Origin: Pseudomonas deceptionensis
GTDB taxonomy: Bacteria; Pseudomonadota; Gammaproteobacteria; Pseudomonadales; Pseudomonadaceae
DNA: 64,000 nt
Assembly: GCF_900106095.1 (NCBI RefSeq)
Contig: NZ_FNUD01000002.1
Coordinates: forward strand, 2,935,501-2,999,500
Reading direction: 5' to 3'
Part shown: positions 53,291 through 61,055 of the stretch, in pieces
How the letters are laid out: every line of letters starts with the position of its first letter
Position numbering within the stretch: position 1 is the stretch's first letter
Made by a program: the position numbers and the translations under genes
Notes under the pieces: model-generated
Told to the model about the DNA's origin: nothing
The model's input: only the letters and a program-made list of their open reading frames with translations
The model's database searches: none

Positions 53291-53619
53291 CCATCACCGT
53301 TGCGGATCTGCTGTCGATTGAGCTGATGCGCAAGCACCTGCGGGTCGATCACCAGGAGGACGACGACCTGATCGAGCTGTATGCCGAGTCTGCTTTGGCC
53401 TGGGCCTTGTGGTTCTGCGACAACCCTGCATTTCTTCAAGCCAGCGACATACCCGCATCATTCAAATCAGCACTGCTATTGCTGCTTGGCAACTCCTACG
53501 CCGTCCGCGAAGCGGTTGTTGTGGGCACCACGGCGGACAAGGTGCCGCTCGGGGTGGAGTCGTTGCTGTGGTCGTCCCGCAACTTCACAGGCCCGGCCAG
53601 AAAGGAGCCTGAGCCATGA
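53287..53619 (+). CDS. Head-tail connector protein (gp6-like)
   Basis: The 110-residue helical protein reads LLSIELMRKHLRVDHQEDDD, then LIELYAESALAWALWFCDNP and FKSALLLLLGNSYAVREAVV. This is the typical phage gp6-like connector (PhageQ_connector) pattern. Its ATG overlaps the previous stop and its stop overlaps the next ATG. It would bind beneath the portal to extend the DNA channel. Confidence 0.85.
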
Positions 53620-53951
53620 GAGCGGGGGATCTGCGACACCCGATCGTCATCCAGCACCAAACCACACAGCAAGACCCGGTCACAGGCGAGGTAGTAACGG
53701 CCTGGGTTGAGCTTGCGCGTGTATGGGCGGCAGTCGACCCACTCAGCGCCCGCGACCTGATTGCCGCGCAAGCAAGCCAGTCCCAGGCCAGCGGGCGGAT
53801 CACGATCCGCTATCGCCCAGGCGTGCTGCCGACCATGCGCATCCTGCATCGCGGGCAAATCTTCACAATCATCGGTCAGCCACTCCCGGACAGAAATTCG
53901 GGCCTGGAGTACCTGACCCTTGTTGTCGCTACGGGGGTGAATGATGGCTGA
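53616..53951 (+). CDS. Head closure protein (phage head-tail adaptor)
   Basis: The 111-residue protein begins MRAGDLRHPIVIQHQTTQQD, then WVELARVWAAVDPLSARDLI and GRITIRYRPGVLPTMRILHR. This is the characteristic fold of SPP1 gp16-like head-tail adaptors. It seals the head after packaging and joins the tail. It is part of the tightly overlapping connector operon. Confidence 0.88.
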   Translation: MRAGDLRHPIVIQHQTTQQDPVTGEVVTAWVELARVWAAVDPLSARDLIAAQASQSQASGRITIRYRPGVLPTMRILHRGQIFTIIGQPLPDRNSGLEYLTLVVATGVNDG

Positions 53952-54417
53952 CGGTATGCACTTCAATATCCAGGGGCTCAATGGCGTAGTCGACAAAATG
54001 CGCACCCTGGGCCCACGACTGCAAAAGAAAGGCCTGCGTAAAGCGGCGCGGGCTGCAATGAACATTGTGCGTGACGCCGCGAAAGCCAACGCCAAGGCCA
54101 TCGACGACCCATCCACCAAAGAGAAGGTGTTCCGCAACCTGATCACCCAGGAGTCGAGTAAGCAGTCCAAGCGCGAAGGCGGGGTGGTGATGCGGGTCGG
54201 CGTGCGCGGCGGCTCGGGTTCCAACCAGCACAGCAAGGACGCTTCCGGCAACCCTGGCGGTGATACCCGGCACTGGCGTTATATCGAGTTCGGTACCGAG
54301 CACAATCCGGCGGCGCCATTTATGCGACCGGCATTTTCCAGCAACGTGCAGGCTGTCACTGATCGTTTTGTCGCAGTGCTGAATACTGAAATCAACGCTT
54401 TGCTGGGGGCACGCTGA
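53944..54417 (+). CDS. HK97 gp10-family tail component
   Basis: The 157-residue protein has KGLRKAARAAMNIVRDAAKA and the conserved RYIEFGTEHNPAAPFMRPAF of HK97 gp10 proteins. Tandem ATGs at 53941 and 53944 follow GGGGGTGA; the second has better spacing. It overlaps its neighbours on both sides. It is a tail-terminator or tail-completion component. Confidence 0.88.
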   Translation: MADGMHFNIQGLNGVVDKMRTLGPRLQKKGLRKAARAAMNIVRDAAKANAKAIDDPSTKEKVFRNLITQESSKQSKREGGVVMRVGVRGGSGSNQHSKDASGNPGGDTRHWRYIEFGTEHNPAAPFMRPAFSSNVQAVTDRFVAVLNTEINALLGAR

Positions 54418-54782
54418 TGTACGCGCCGATATTCGCCGTGTGCGCCGCCGATCTGGCGGTAACGGACTTGCTGGGCGTTTCGCCCGTGCGGATCTACCCC
54501 TTTGGCGAAGCGCCCGAAGGTGTCACCAAGCCCTATGTAGTGTGGCAAACGGTAGGCGGCAACCCTGAAAATTATCTGGCTCAACGCCCGGACATCGACG
54601 GTTTCAGTCTGCAAATCGATGTTTATGGGCTCTCCGTGACACAGGCCCGTGACGTTGCCAAAGCCATCAGAAACGCTATTGAACTCAAGGCCAATATTGC
54701 GCGCTGGGGCGGCGACTCACATGACCCGGCCACCAAGACCTACCGCTACAGCTTCGATGTGGATTGGCTGGTACCGCGCTAA
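54417..54782 (+). CDS. Tail completion protein (DUF3168)
   Basis: The 121-residue product contains GVSPVRIYPFGEAPEGVTKP, YVVWQTVGGNPENYLAQRPD and the domain ending DPATKTYRYSFDVDWL, typical of DUF3168 tail-terminator proteins. It overlaps the gp10 stop by one base (TGATG). It probably caps the tail tube at the head end. Confidence 0.85.
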   Translation: MYAPIFAVCAADLAVTDLLGVSPVRIYPFGEAPEGVTKPYVVWQTVGGNPENYLAQRPDIDGFSLQIDVYGLSVTQARDVAKAIRNAIELKANIARWGGDSHDPATKTYRYSFDVDWLVPR

Positions 54783-54799
54783 ACCAACACCGCCCCCCA

Positions 54800-54821
54800 G
54801 CCCGCCTTGAGCGGGCTTTTT
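54800..54821 (+). terminator. Hairpin terminator before the tail tube gene
   Basis: GCCCGC-cttga-GCGGGC followed by TTTTT. It would partly separate connector and tail transcripts, or be read through with the Q-like protein. Confidence 0.85.
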
Positions 54822-54839
54822 CGTTTAAAGGAGACACCC

Positions 54840-55331
54840 ATGTCCGTTCTCACACAGGGCACGCAGGCCTACATCCTCGTGCAGGCCTTGCCCGGTACCG
54901 GCCCGTTGACCGTCATGGAGGTGGAGTGCATCACCACCTTCGACCCGGCGGGCTCACCGGCAGACCAGATTGAAGACACCTGCCTCAGCGATAAAGATCG
55001 CCGTTACAAGAAGGGTTTGCGCACGCCCGGCCAGGCATCCATTGGCCTCAACGCTGACCCCACCAATGCAAGCCACGTCCGCGTGCATCAGCTTTCCGAA
55101 TCGGATGACGAGGACAACATCAAGTGGGCCATTGGTTGGGCCGATGGGGCTGCGCCGCCGACCTTGAATGAGGCGGGTGATGACTTTGAATTTCCCAAAA
55201 CGCGCACCTGGTGTGCCTTTGAGGGTTATGTGGCCGACTTCCCTTTTTCTTTCGCGGCAAACGCAGTGGTTGCCTCGACCGTTTCCATTCAGCGTTCCGG
55301 CGGTCTCGCCTGGATCCGCAAAACAATCTAA
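54840..55331 (+). CDS. Major tail tube protein
   Basis: The 163-residue protein ([20 protein letters not shown]) has [20 protein letters not shown] and [20 protein letters not shown], the phage tail tube (TTP/lambda V-like, HK97) pattern. It is followed by the tail chaperone pair. AAAGGAGA precedes ATG 54840. It forms the hexameric rings of the siphovirus tail. Confidence 0.88.
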   Translation: MSVLTQGTQAYILVQALPGTGPLTVMEVECITTFDPAGSPADQIEDTCLSDKDRRYKKGLRTPGQASIGLNADPTNASHVRVHQLSESDDEDNIKWAIGWADGAAPPTLNEAGDDFEFPKTRTWCAFEGYVADFPFSFAANAVVASTVSIQRSGGLAWIRKTI

Positions 55332-55340
55332 GGGCTTTCC

Positions 55341-55691
55341 ATGAACCTCAAGCAACTCAAAGCCAAAGGCGGCATCGTCGACGGCGCGCTGGTTAAAAAA
55401 GAAGTCACCTGGGTGCATGCAGACCCGGTCACCGGCAAGGACGTGACTGATAAATTCAACGTGCATATCCGCCGCCAGTCGTTCGGTGTCATTGAGCGCC
55501 TGTTTGCCCCGGACGAAGCCGAGCAAAGCCGCAACGCGAAGTACATCGCGGCAAGCGTGTTTCTGGGTGAAGAGGGTGCTGAAACGCTTAGCTACGAAGA
55601 CGCCTTTAGCCTGGAGTCGTCCCTGGGCTTTGCCATTCTCACCGCGGTCAATGAAGCCAATGGCACCGGGAAGGATCAGGCAAAAAACTAA
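55341..55691 (+). CDS. Tail assembly chaperone, short form (gpG-like)
   Basis: The 116-residue protein (MNLKQLKAKGGIVDGALVKK) ends at a TAA located directly after the heptamer A-AAA-AAC. It is the analogue of lambda gpG, which coats the tape measure during tail assembly. The frame continues in -1 as the long form. The short form is expected to be more abundant. Confidence 0.88.
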   Translation: MNLKQLKAKGGIVDGALVKKEVTWVHADPVTGKDVTDKFNVHIRRQSFGVIERLFAPDEAEQSRNAKYIAASVFLGEEGAETLSYEDAFSLESSLGFAILTAVNEANGTGKDQAKN

Positions 55692-55978
55692 GCGCCTCCG
55701 ATGAGTTCTGGCACGAATTGGTGCTGAACCGCATCGGAGGCAGCACCATTGCCGAAGCCAAGGAGCGGCTGACCCACCGCGAAGTGCTGGACTGGATCGC
55801 TTATAGGGAAAAGTACGGCACTTTGGATCAGAACCGGCGCCTGGAGCGTCACTTCGCGCTGTTGACCCACCTGACCAGCAGAGTAGCAGGCGGGAAAATG
55901 GATCTGAGCGATTTCATGGTTTACAGCCAGGCAGAAGGGACGATCAGCCTGGAAGAGGCCATGGCGACGTGGCAGTAA
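55341..55978 (+). CDS. Tail assembly chaperone, -1 frameshift fusion (gpGT-like)
   Basis: If ribosomes slip back one base at 55682-55688, the product continues as LSASDEFWHELVLNRIGGST to the stop at 55976-55978, giving about 212 residues. The T-like part (TIAEAKERLTHREVLDWIAY, then QNRRLERHFALLTHLTSRVA) has no good start of its own and shares the -1 frame exactly. This is the gpG/gpGT arrangement conserved in tailed phages, where the fusion recruits tail tube protein. Confidence 0.88.
55682..55741 (+). promoter_or_regulatory. Programmed -1 frameshift signal
   Basis: The slippery heptamer A-AAA-AAC (55682-55688) lies in the zero frame just before TAA. Five bases later a perfect ten-pair stem forms: GCCTCCGATG (55694-55703) with CATCGGAGGC (55732-55741). 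A small inner stem GCAC/GTGC lies at 55711-55724. Heptamer, spacer and stem match the standard design for efficient -1 frameshifting. Confidence 0.9.
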
Positions 55979-56145
55979 ATGATTCCGATGATATTTAAGC
56001 GTGGCTAAAAATCGGATCGGCCCTCCCTTAGGGGAGGTGCTGTGCTGAGGGTTTGGTAGCGTCGGGTGGAAATTTTGGCGAGTAGAAGACCCTGCTTCAA
56101 GCAATGATGTTAAATTGCCTTCATTTTCAATAGAGGGTAGAAAAA

Positions 56146-56544
56146 ATGCGCCTGCTTTATCCGTTAGCAATAAGTGCTTTTCTATTAGTTGGATGTGCAA
56201 ATAATCAGCAGTCAGACGCTCTTAAAGCTGAAGCGCAACGAACTACCCCGCAGTGCCAGTCGGACGACGAATGCCAGGTTATGTGGTCTGCCGCAAGACG
56301 ATGGGTATTGAGTAATGCTGGAACGAAAATTCAAAACTACGGTGCAGATTATCTTGATACATACAATCCGATAGCAAACAGCCCAAGGCTTGCAGCTCAA
56401 GTATCCAAAGATGCAATCGGCTCCGGTAAATATCAAATCATCGCAAAATTATGGTGTGACAATATTTTTGGATGCCAGCCTGGTGCTTGGGAGGCGCTGG
56501 TTGACTTCAATCGCTCTGTAAATACTGCTGCGGGAAAGAATTAA
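56146..56544 (+). CDS. Lipoprotein moron
   Basis: The 132-residue lipoprotein has signal MRLLYPLAISAFLLVGC (lipobox LVGC). The mature part begins ANNQQSDALKAEAQR and has four cysteines (QCQSDDECQVMW, LWCDNIFGCQPG) that may pair. Its codon use is clearly AT-richer than the flanking tail genes. It has a 167-base upstream gap and its own terminator at 56566. Inserted between chaperone and tape measure, it looks like a moron expressed in the lysogen. The function is unknown; superinfection exclusion in the envelope is a possibility. Confidence 0.75.
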   Translation: MRLLYPLAISAFLLVGCANNQQSDALKAEAQRTTPQCQSDDECQVMWSAARRWVLSNAGTKIQNYGADYLDTYNPIANSPRLAAQVSKDAIGSGKYQIIAKLWCDNIFGCQPGAWEALVDFNRSVNTAAGKN

Positions 56545-56565
56545 GAAACTATTGCTTTCAGCACA

Positions 56566-56587
56566 AACCCGCCCCGGCGGGTTTTTT
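56566..56587 (+). terminator. Terminator after the lipoprotein moron
   Basis: ACCCGC-cccg-GCGGGT followed by TTTTT, 22 bases after the lipoprotein stop. Confidence 0.88.
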
Positions 56588-56606
56588 CACATCTGGAGAT
56601 TGATAA

Positions 56607-59600
56607 ATGGCCTCGCGCTCACTCGGCACGCTGACGCTCGATCTCATTGCGCGCATTGGCGGCTTTGAGCAGAGCATGGACCGCGCTTCCCGCTCGGTGT
56701 CCCGGACTGCGTCGGTGGCCAGCGCATCCTCACGAGAAGTACTCACGCTGCAAAACAGCTTCAGGTCGTTGGCCAGTGTCGCCGCCAGTATTGCGGGGCC
56801 GCTGGCTGCAGCCCTGAGCGTCAAGGGCGTGTATGACATGACAGAGGCCTATGGCACTCTGACAAACCGTTTAAAGCTTGTGACCAGCAGCTCAGCGGAG
56901 TTGGTAGCTGCTCAATCGGCGGTGTTCAACATCGCTCAGGCATCGGCTCAGCCTTTGGCCTCGACCGCAGAGCTTTATCAACGCATTGCCACCAACCAGG
57001 AAGCGCTAAAGCTCTCCGGTGAGGGTGTGGCGGGTGTCGTTGGCACCATCAGTAAAACCCTCGCAGTGTCCGGCGCGTCCGCTGAAAGTGCCAACGCTGC
57101 CTTGATTCAGTTGGGCCAAGCCTTTGCTTCGGGTGTGCTGCGTGGTGAGGAGCTGAACTCCGTTATGGAGCAGGCGCCTGCACTGGCCCAGGCCATTGCG
57201 GCGGGCATGGGCAAAACCGTTGGCGAATTGCGCTCAATGGGTGCGGCTGGCGAACTGACCGCCCAGGCAGTGGTTAAAGCCCTGCAAAGTCAGGTCGGAG
57301 CAGTCGATGCACTGTTCGACAAAACGGCGACCACTATCGGCAACAGCTTCACCAAGATTGGTAACTCACTGACCCACTTCGTGGGCGAGCTTGATCAAGC
57401 CACGGGAGCCAGCAACCAGATCGCTAACGCATTTGTCAGCGTATCCAAGGCTATTGATGGCAGTCTGCCGGGAGCAATTTCCGGAGTTAAAAACAACTCG
57501 GATGCATTGGCTCAGGCGCTTACTACAGGGCTACTTGTCGCTCTTGCCCGGGTAGCGGGTGGGTATGCACAGCAAGGCGCTTCAGCGCTGTATGCCGCCC
57601 AGGCAAATCAAACCGCACTCACGGCCAGCGCAAGAACTGCAAAGCAGGACCTGTGGGCCGCCCAGGCCAAACAGATCGATGCCAAGGCCATGGTGGCCCG
57701 GGCTGAACTTGAAATTGCAGCAGCACAAGGCAAGCTCGCCTCCGACCGGGTGCGACAGACTTCCGAACTGGCCAATCTACAAGCAGTGCAGGCAACGCTT
57801 CTTGCTGAGCGCAATTTGGAACAACAGCGGTTACTTGCACAAATTTCTGCAAAGGGCCGCACGCTCTCGATTGCGCGTTTGGCGGAATTGCGACTGGCTG
57901 AAGTTGCGACGATAAAACAGGTCGAAATCGCCGAGCGGTCCCTCGCGGCCACTACATCGGCAACATCCGCCCAGATTCAGGCGGGTTACGCCATGCGTAC
58001 CGCCGCGACTCTGGCTTATGGCGAAACAACTGCGGTGGTGAACGCTGCAGTTATTGCGTCCGATCGGGCGGCGGCCGCAGCAAGCGTTACCGCTCGAGCC
58101 TTTGCGGGGCTGCGTGCGGCGGGTGCGGGCTTGCTCACGTTGATGGGTGGCCCATTGGGGCTGGCCTTTATTGCGGGCGCTGTAGCCCTTTCATTTGTTG
58201 ACTGGAGCAGTAAATCCCAAAAACTGATGGGTGATTTGAGCGATCTTAAAACCACAGTCGATCAACTGCGCCAAAGCTTTGCCGGGCTCAACGAGGATCA
58301 GCAGCGCGCCAAGATCAGCGAGTGGAAAGACAAGCAGCTTGGCGCGACGCTGGCGGTCCAGGACGCTTACGACGATCTTGAAACATCAATCAAGTCATCA
58401 ATGGTCAGCTTGTCCAATGTCCGGTCCCCGGAACACAGCAAGCAGCTGAAAGCGTTTGAAGAGTTGTCGACTCGCCTCAAGGAGGCGCGCGCCAATGGCC
58501 AGTCACTGACGCCGATTCTGGATGAGCTGGCGAGCAATCCCGGTGTGCGTCCCCAAGCTGCAAGAAATTGGACGGACCTGGCCGGCAAGGTCAGTGATGC
58601 CCAACAGGTGCTTGATCAAACAACTGAGCGCCTCGATGTGCTCAGCAATTCGCTCACCCGAAACACCACCGAGACGCAGCTCAATACCCAGGCCAAGGCG
58701 GGGATGACTGCCGGCGGGCAAAAATATCTGGCAACTCTGCAGTCGCAGCTGGCAAAGCTGCAGGACAACGGTGATGCAGTCAAGGAAGCGACCCGATACA
58801 TCGAAGAGCATACTGACCTATCAGAAAGCGACAGGGTTGCGATTCTATCGACGGGCTATGCGCTTAAAGCCCAAGCCGCCGCAAACAAGGTTGCCACTCA
58901 GGCCACCAAAGAGAACACCTCGGCTGTCAAAGCCAATCAGAAAGCGTTCGACAGCACCGAAGAGGACTATCAGCGGCAAATCGAGCTGATCAACACCACC
59001 ACCGACAAGCAGAAAAACGCCACTGAAGTATCGAAGCTGGCGTTCGAGATCACCAGTGGCAAGTTGGTTGGCATCAATGCCCTGCAGCAAAAACGACTTG
59101 AAGGTCTCGCTGTAGAGCTGGACAGTCTGAAACAGTTGAAGCAGGCCAACGAAGATGCCGCCAAGCTGGCTGCATTCGGCGCAACCCTGAAAGACACCAA
59201 CCAAACGATCAGACAGGGCTACAGAATTGAATTATCCGGCGCAGGCTCCGGCGATAAGCTGAAAGAGCGTCTACAGGCTGATTTGGAAATCCAGCAGGAG
59301 CATGACAAGCAGGTTTCTGACCTGTTCAAGCAGCGCAATGCTGGAGATATCAGCAAGGAGCTCTACAAACAGGAAACCGAGCTGCTCAGCGAGGCACTCG
59401 CCGAACGCATGGTGATCCAGCAGGACTATTACAACCAGCTCGATGCCGCCCAGAGCAACTGGATGGACGGTGTGGGCGATGCTTGGAACAACTATCTGGA
59501 TCAGAGTCGGGACATTTCCGGCCAGACCAAGGACATGTTCACCGATGCCTTCTCTGGCATGAATGACGCGCTGTACAACTTCGTGACCACCGGCAAGCTG

Positions 59601-60128
59601 TCCTTCTCAGATATGGCCGCGACGTTCGCCAGTTCTGCGCTGAAGATGCTTATTCAGTGGGGTACGGCTCAGGTAGCCATGGCTGCTCTGAACGCCTTCA
59701 CCTCGACGGCAGCCATTCCTATCGTAGGCCCGTTTGCGGCGCCGGCGGCTGCAGCTTCCGCCCTGGGTGCGGCGGGCAGTTTCATGGGGATGATCGGCTC
59801 TGTGGCCGGTATGGCGCACGACGGCATCGATGCGGTACCGGAAACCGGCACTTGGTTGCTGCAAAAGGGTGAGCGGGTTACTACTGCTCAGACCAGTGCA
59901 AAGTTGGATCGTACGCTGGAGCAGGTCGCGCAAGGCGGAGGGGCAGGCGGGAAAGGCCTGACCGTAAATCTCATCGAGGACAGGTCTCGTGCAGGGCAAA
60001 GCGAGCGCGGTACCAATTCTGATGGCTCTGAATACCTGAACCTATGGGCAGCGCAGATTCGATCCGGAGGAAACGAGGCGTCAGATTCACTCGAGGCCGC
60101 CTACGGGCTGAAACGCCAAGCTGGATAG
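56607..60128 (+). CDS. Tail tape measure protein
   Basis: The 1,173-residue protein has a tape-measure N-terminal domain (GTLTLDLIARIGGFEQSMDR; later LYQRIATNQEALKLSGEGVA and FASGVLRGEELNSVMEQAPA). Long coiled coils of Ala, Gln and Lys follow at about 330-480 and 780-960. A hydrophobic region lies at about 1010-1080 (AAAASALGAAGSFMGMIGSV). Its length sets tail length; by the usual 1.5 angstrom per residue rule this would be a tail of about 170 nm. It is the largest complete gene of the prophage in this window. Confidence 0.93.
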   Translation: MASRSLGTLTLDLIARIGGFEQSMDRASRSVSRTASVASASSREVLTLQNSFRSLASVAASIAGPLAAALSVKGVYDMTEAYGTLTNRLKLVTSSSAELVAAQSAVFNIAQASAQPLASTAELYQRIATNQEALKLSGEGVAGVVGTISKTLAVSGASAESANAALIQLGQAFASGVLRGEELNSVMEQAPALAQAIAAGMGKTVGELRSMGAAGELTAQAVVKALQSQVGAVDALFDKTATTIGNSFTKIGNSLTHFVGELDQATGASNQIANAFVSVSKAIDGSLPGAISGVKNNSDALAQALTTGLLVALARVAGGYAQQGASALYAAQANQTALTASARTAKQDLWAAQAKQIDAKAMVARAELEIAAAQGKLASDRVRQTSELANLQAVQATLLAERNLEQQRLLAQISAKGRTLSIARLAELRLAEVATIKQVEIAERSLAATTSATSAQIQAGYAMRTAATLAYGETTAVVNAAVIASDRAAAAASVTARAFAGLRAAGAGLLTLMGGPLGLAFIAGAVALSFVDWSSKSQKLMGDLSDLKTTVDQLRQSFAGLNEDQQRAKISEWKDKQLGATLAVQDAYDDLETSIKSSMVSLSNVRSPEHSKQLKAFEELSTRLKEARANGQSLTPILDELASNPGVRPQAARNWTDLAGKVSDAQQVLDQTTERLDVLSNSLTRNTTETQLNTQAKAGMTAGGQKYLATLQSQLAKLQDNGDAVKEATRYIEEHTDLSESDRVAILSTGYALKAQAAANKVATQATKENTSAVKANQKAFDSTEEDYQRQIELINTTTDKQKNATEVSKLAFEITSGKLVGINALQQKRLEGLAVELDSLKQLKQANEDAAKLAAFGATLKDTNQTIRQGYRIELSGAGSGDKLKERLQADLEIQQEHDKQVSDLFKQRNAGDISKELYKQETELLSEALAERMVIQQDYYNQLDAAQSNWMDGVGDAWNNYLDQSRDISGQTKDMFTDAFSGMNDALYNFVTTGKLSFSDMAATFASSALKMLIQWGTAQVAMAALNAFTSTAAIPIVGPFAAPAAAASALGAAGSFMGMIGSVAGMAHDGIDAVPETGTWLLQKGERVTTAQTSAKLDRTLEQVAQGGGAGGKGLTVNLIEDRSRAGQSERGTNSDGSEYLNLWAAQIRSGGNEASDSLEAAYGLKRQAG

Positions 60129-60138
60129 GAGGTATCAC

Positions 60139-60618
60139 ATGAGCGCAATCGAACAGTGCTACGCCTCTGGCGGCGACATGATCATCAAGACCGTCGAAGT
60201 CCGGGCAGAAGGAGAGAGCGCCACACTGCTGTTTTCTCAGGGCTTCGATGACTGGACGTGCGGTACCGAGGACGGCAGGGAGCTGACCTTCCCGGGTGTG
60301 GCGATGGGGGATGCGCTGCCCAAGAGTGATGGCAGCGGATACCAAAGCTTGAACATCGAAATTGATAACACTCTGGGCAACGTGCAGAAGGTCGTCGAGG
60401 AATACCGGCTTGCTGGGAAACGGATTTACATCACTCACCGCGAATACCTACTGAGCGATCTGAGTTATCCGACATCGATTTACCACCTCACGGTGCTGGA
60501 TCGAGAGTACGCCGATAACACAGCCAAGTTTTCCTGCGGGTTCTTTGACCTGCTGAACATTGGGTACCCGCGAAACAAGCTCACCACATTGGTCGCACCT
60601 GGCCTGAAGTACATCTAA
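60139..60618 (+). CDS. DUF1833-family tail protein
   Basis: The 159-residue protein contains MIIKTVEVRAEGESATLLFS, DDWTCGTEDGRELTFPGVAM and SIYHLTVLDREYADNTAKFS. This fits DUF1833, a phage minor tail family commonly placed between tape measure and NlpC/P60 genes. GGAGGT precedes ATG 60139. It probably belongs to the tail-tip baseplate. Confidence 0.8.
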   Translation: MSAIEQCYASGGDMIIKTVEVRAEGESATLLFSQGFDDWTCGTEDGRELTFPGVAMGDALPKSDGSGYQSLNIEIDNTLGNVQKVVEEYRLAGKRIYITHREYLLSDLSYPTSIYHLTVLDREYADNTAKFSCGFFDLLNIGYPRNKLTTLVAPGLKYI

Positions 60619-60620
60619 CC

Positions 60621-61055
60621 ATGCTTAAACACTACTTATCCGCCCCTTACCGGGATGGCGGCCGGGGACCTATTGCCTTCGATTGTTGGGGGCTGTGCAT
60701 CGCGGTTCGCCATCAGCTACTGGGCCTGCCTCTGCTGCCCAGCTTGGGCGCTGTAGGCAAGGACCGGCTACGCGAGAACACCCACGCTTATCACGACCTC
60801 AAGCAGGGCATGGAAACGTGTCCTCCAGAGGTCGGCGCCATTGCGGCTGTGTTTCGTGGCGCGCTGTGCCTGCATGTCGGCGTGGTGGTCGAGGCTGATG
60901 GCAGGCTCAAGGTGCTGGACACCAACCCTGGCGGTGTACGACTGCGCACCGTCCGTGAGTTTGAAACTGACTTTCCAAGGGTGGTCTTCTACCGTGATCG
61001 AATTTTTCCCGAACAAGATGGCCGGCTCGGCGCCGATGGCCGCGTACACGACTGA
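60621..61055 (+). CDS. NlpC/P60-like tail peptidase
   Basis: The 144-residue protein has the catalytic cysteine C22 in GPIAFDCWGLCIAVR and histidine H85 in CLHVGVVVEADGRL, the NlpC/P60 pair. The third residue is probably Asp94-Gly in VLDTNPGG. It starts two bases after the DUF1833 stop and overlaps the downstream tail-tip gene. Such proteins cut cell-wall peptides locally at the tail tip during DNA entry. Confidence 0.85.
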   Translation: MLKHYLSAPYRDGGRGPIAFDCWGLCIAVRHQLLGLPLLPSLGAVGKDRLRENTHAYHDLKQGMETCPPEVGAIAAVFRGALCLHVGVVVEADGRLKVLDTNPGGVRLRTVREFETDFPRVVFYRDRIFPEQDGRLGADGRVHD

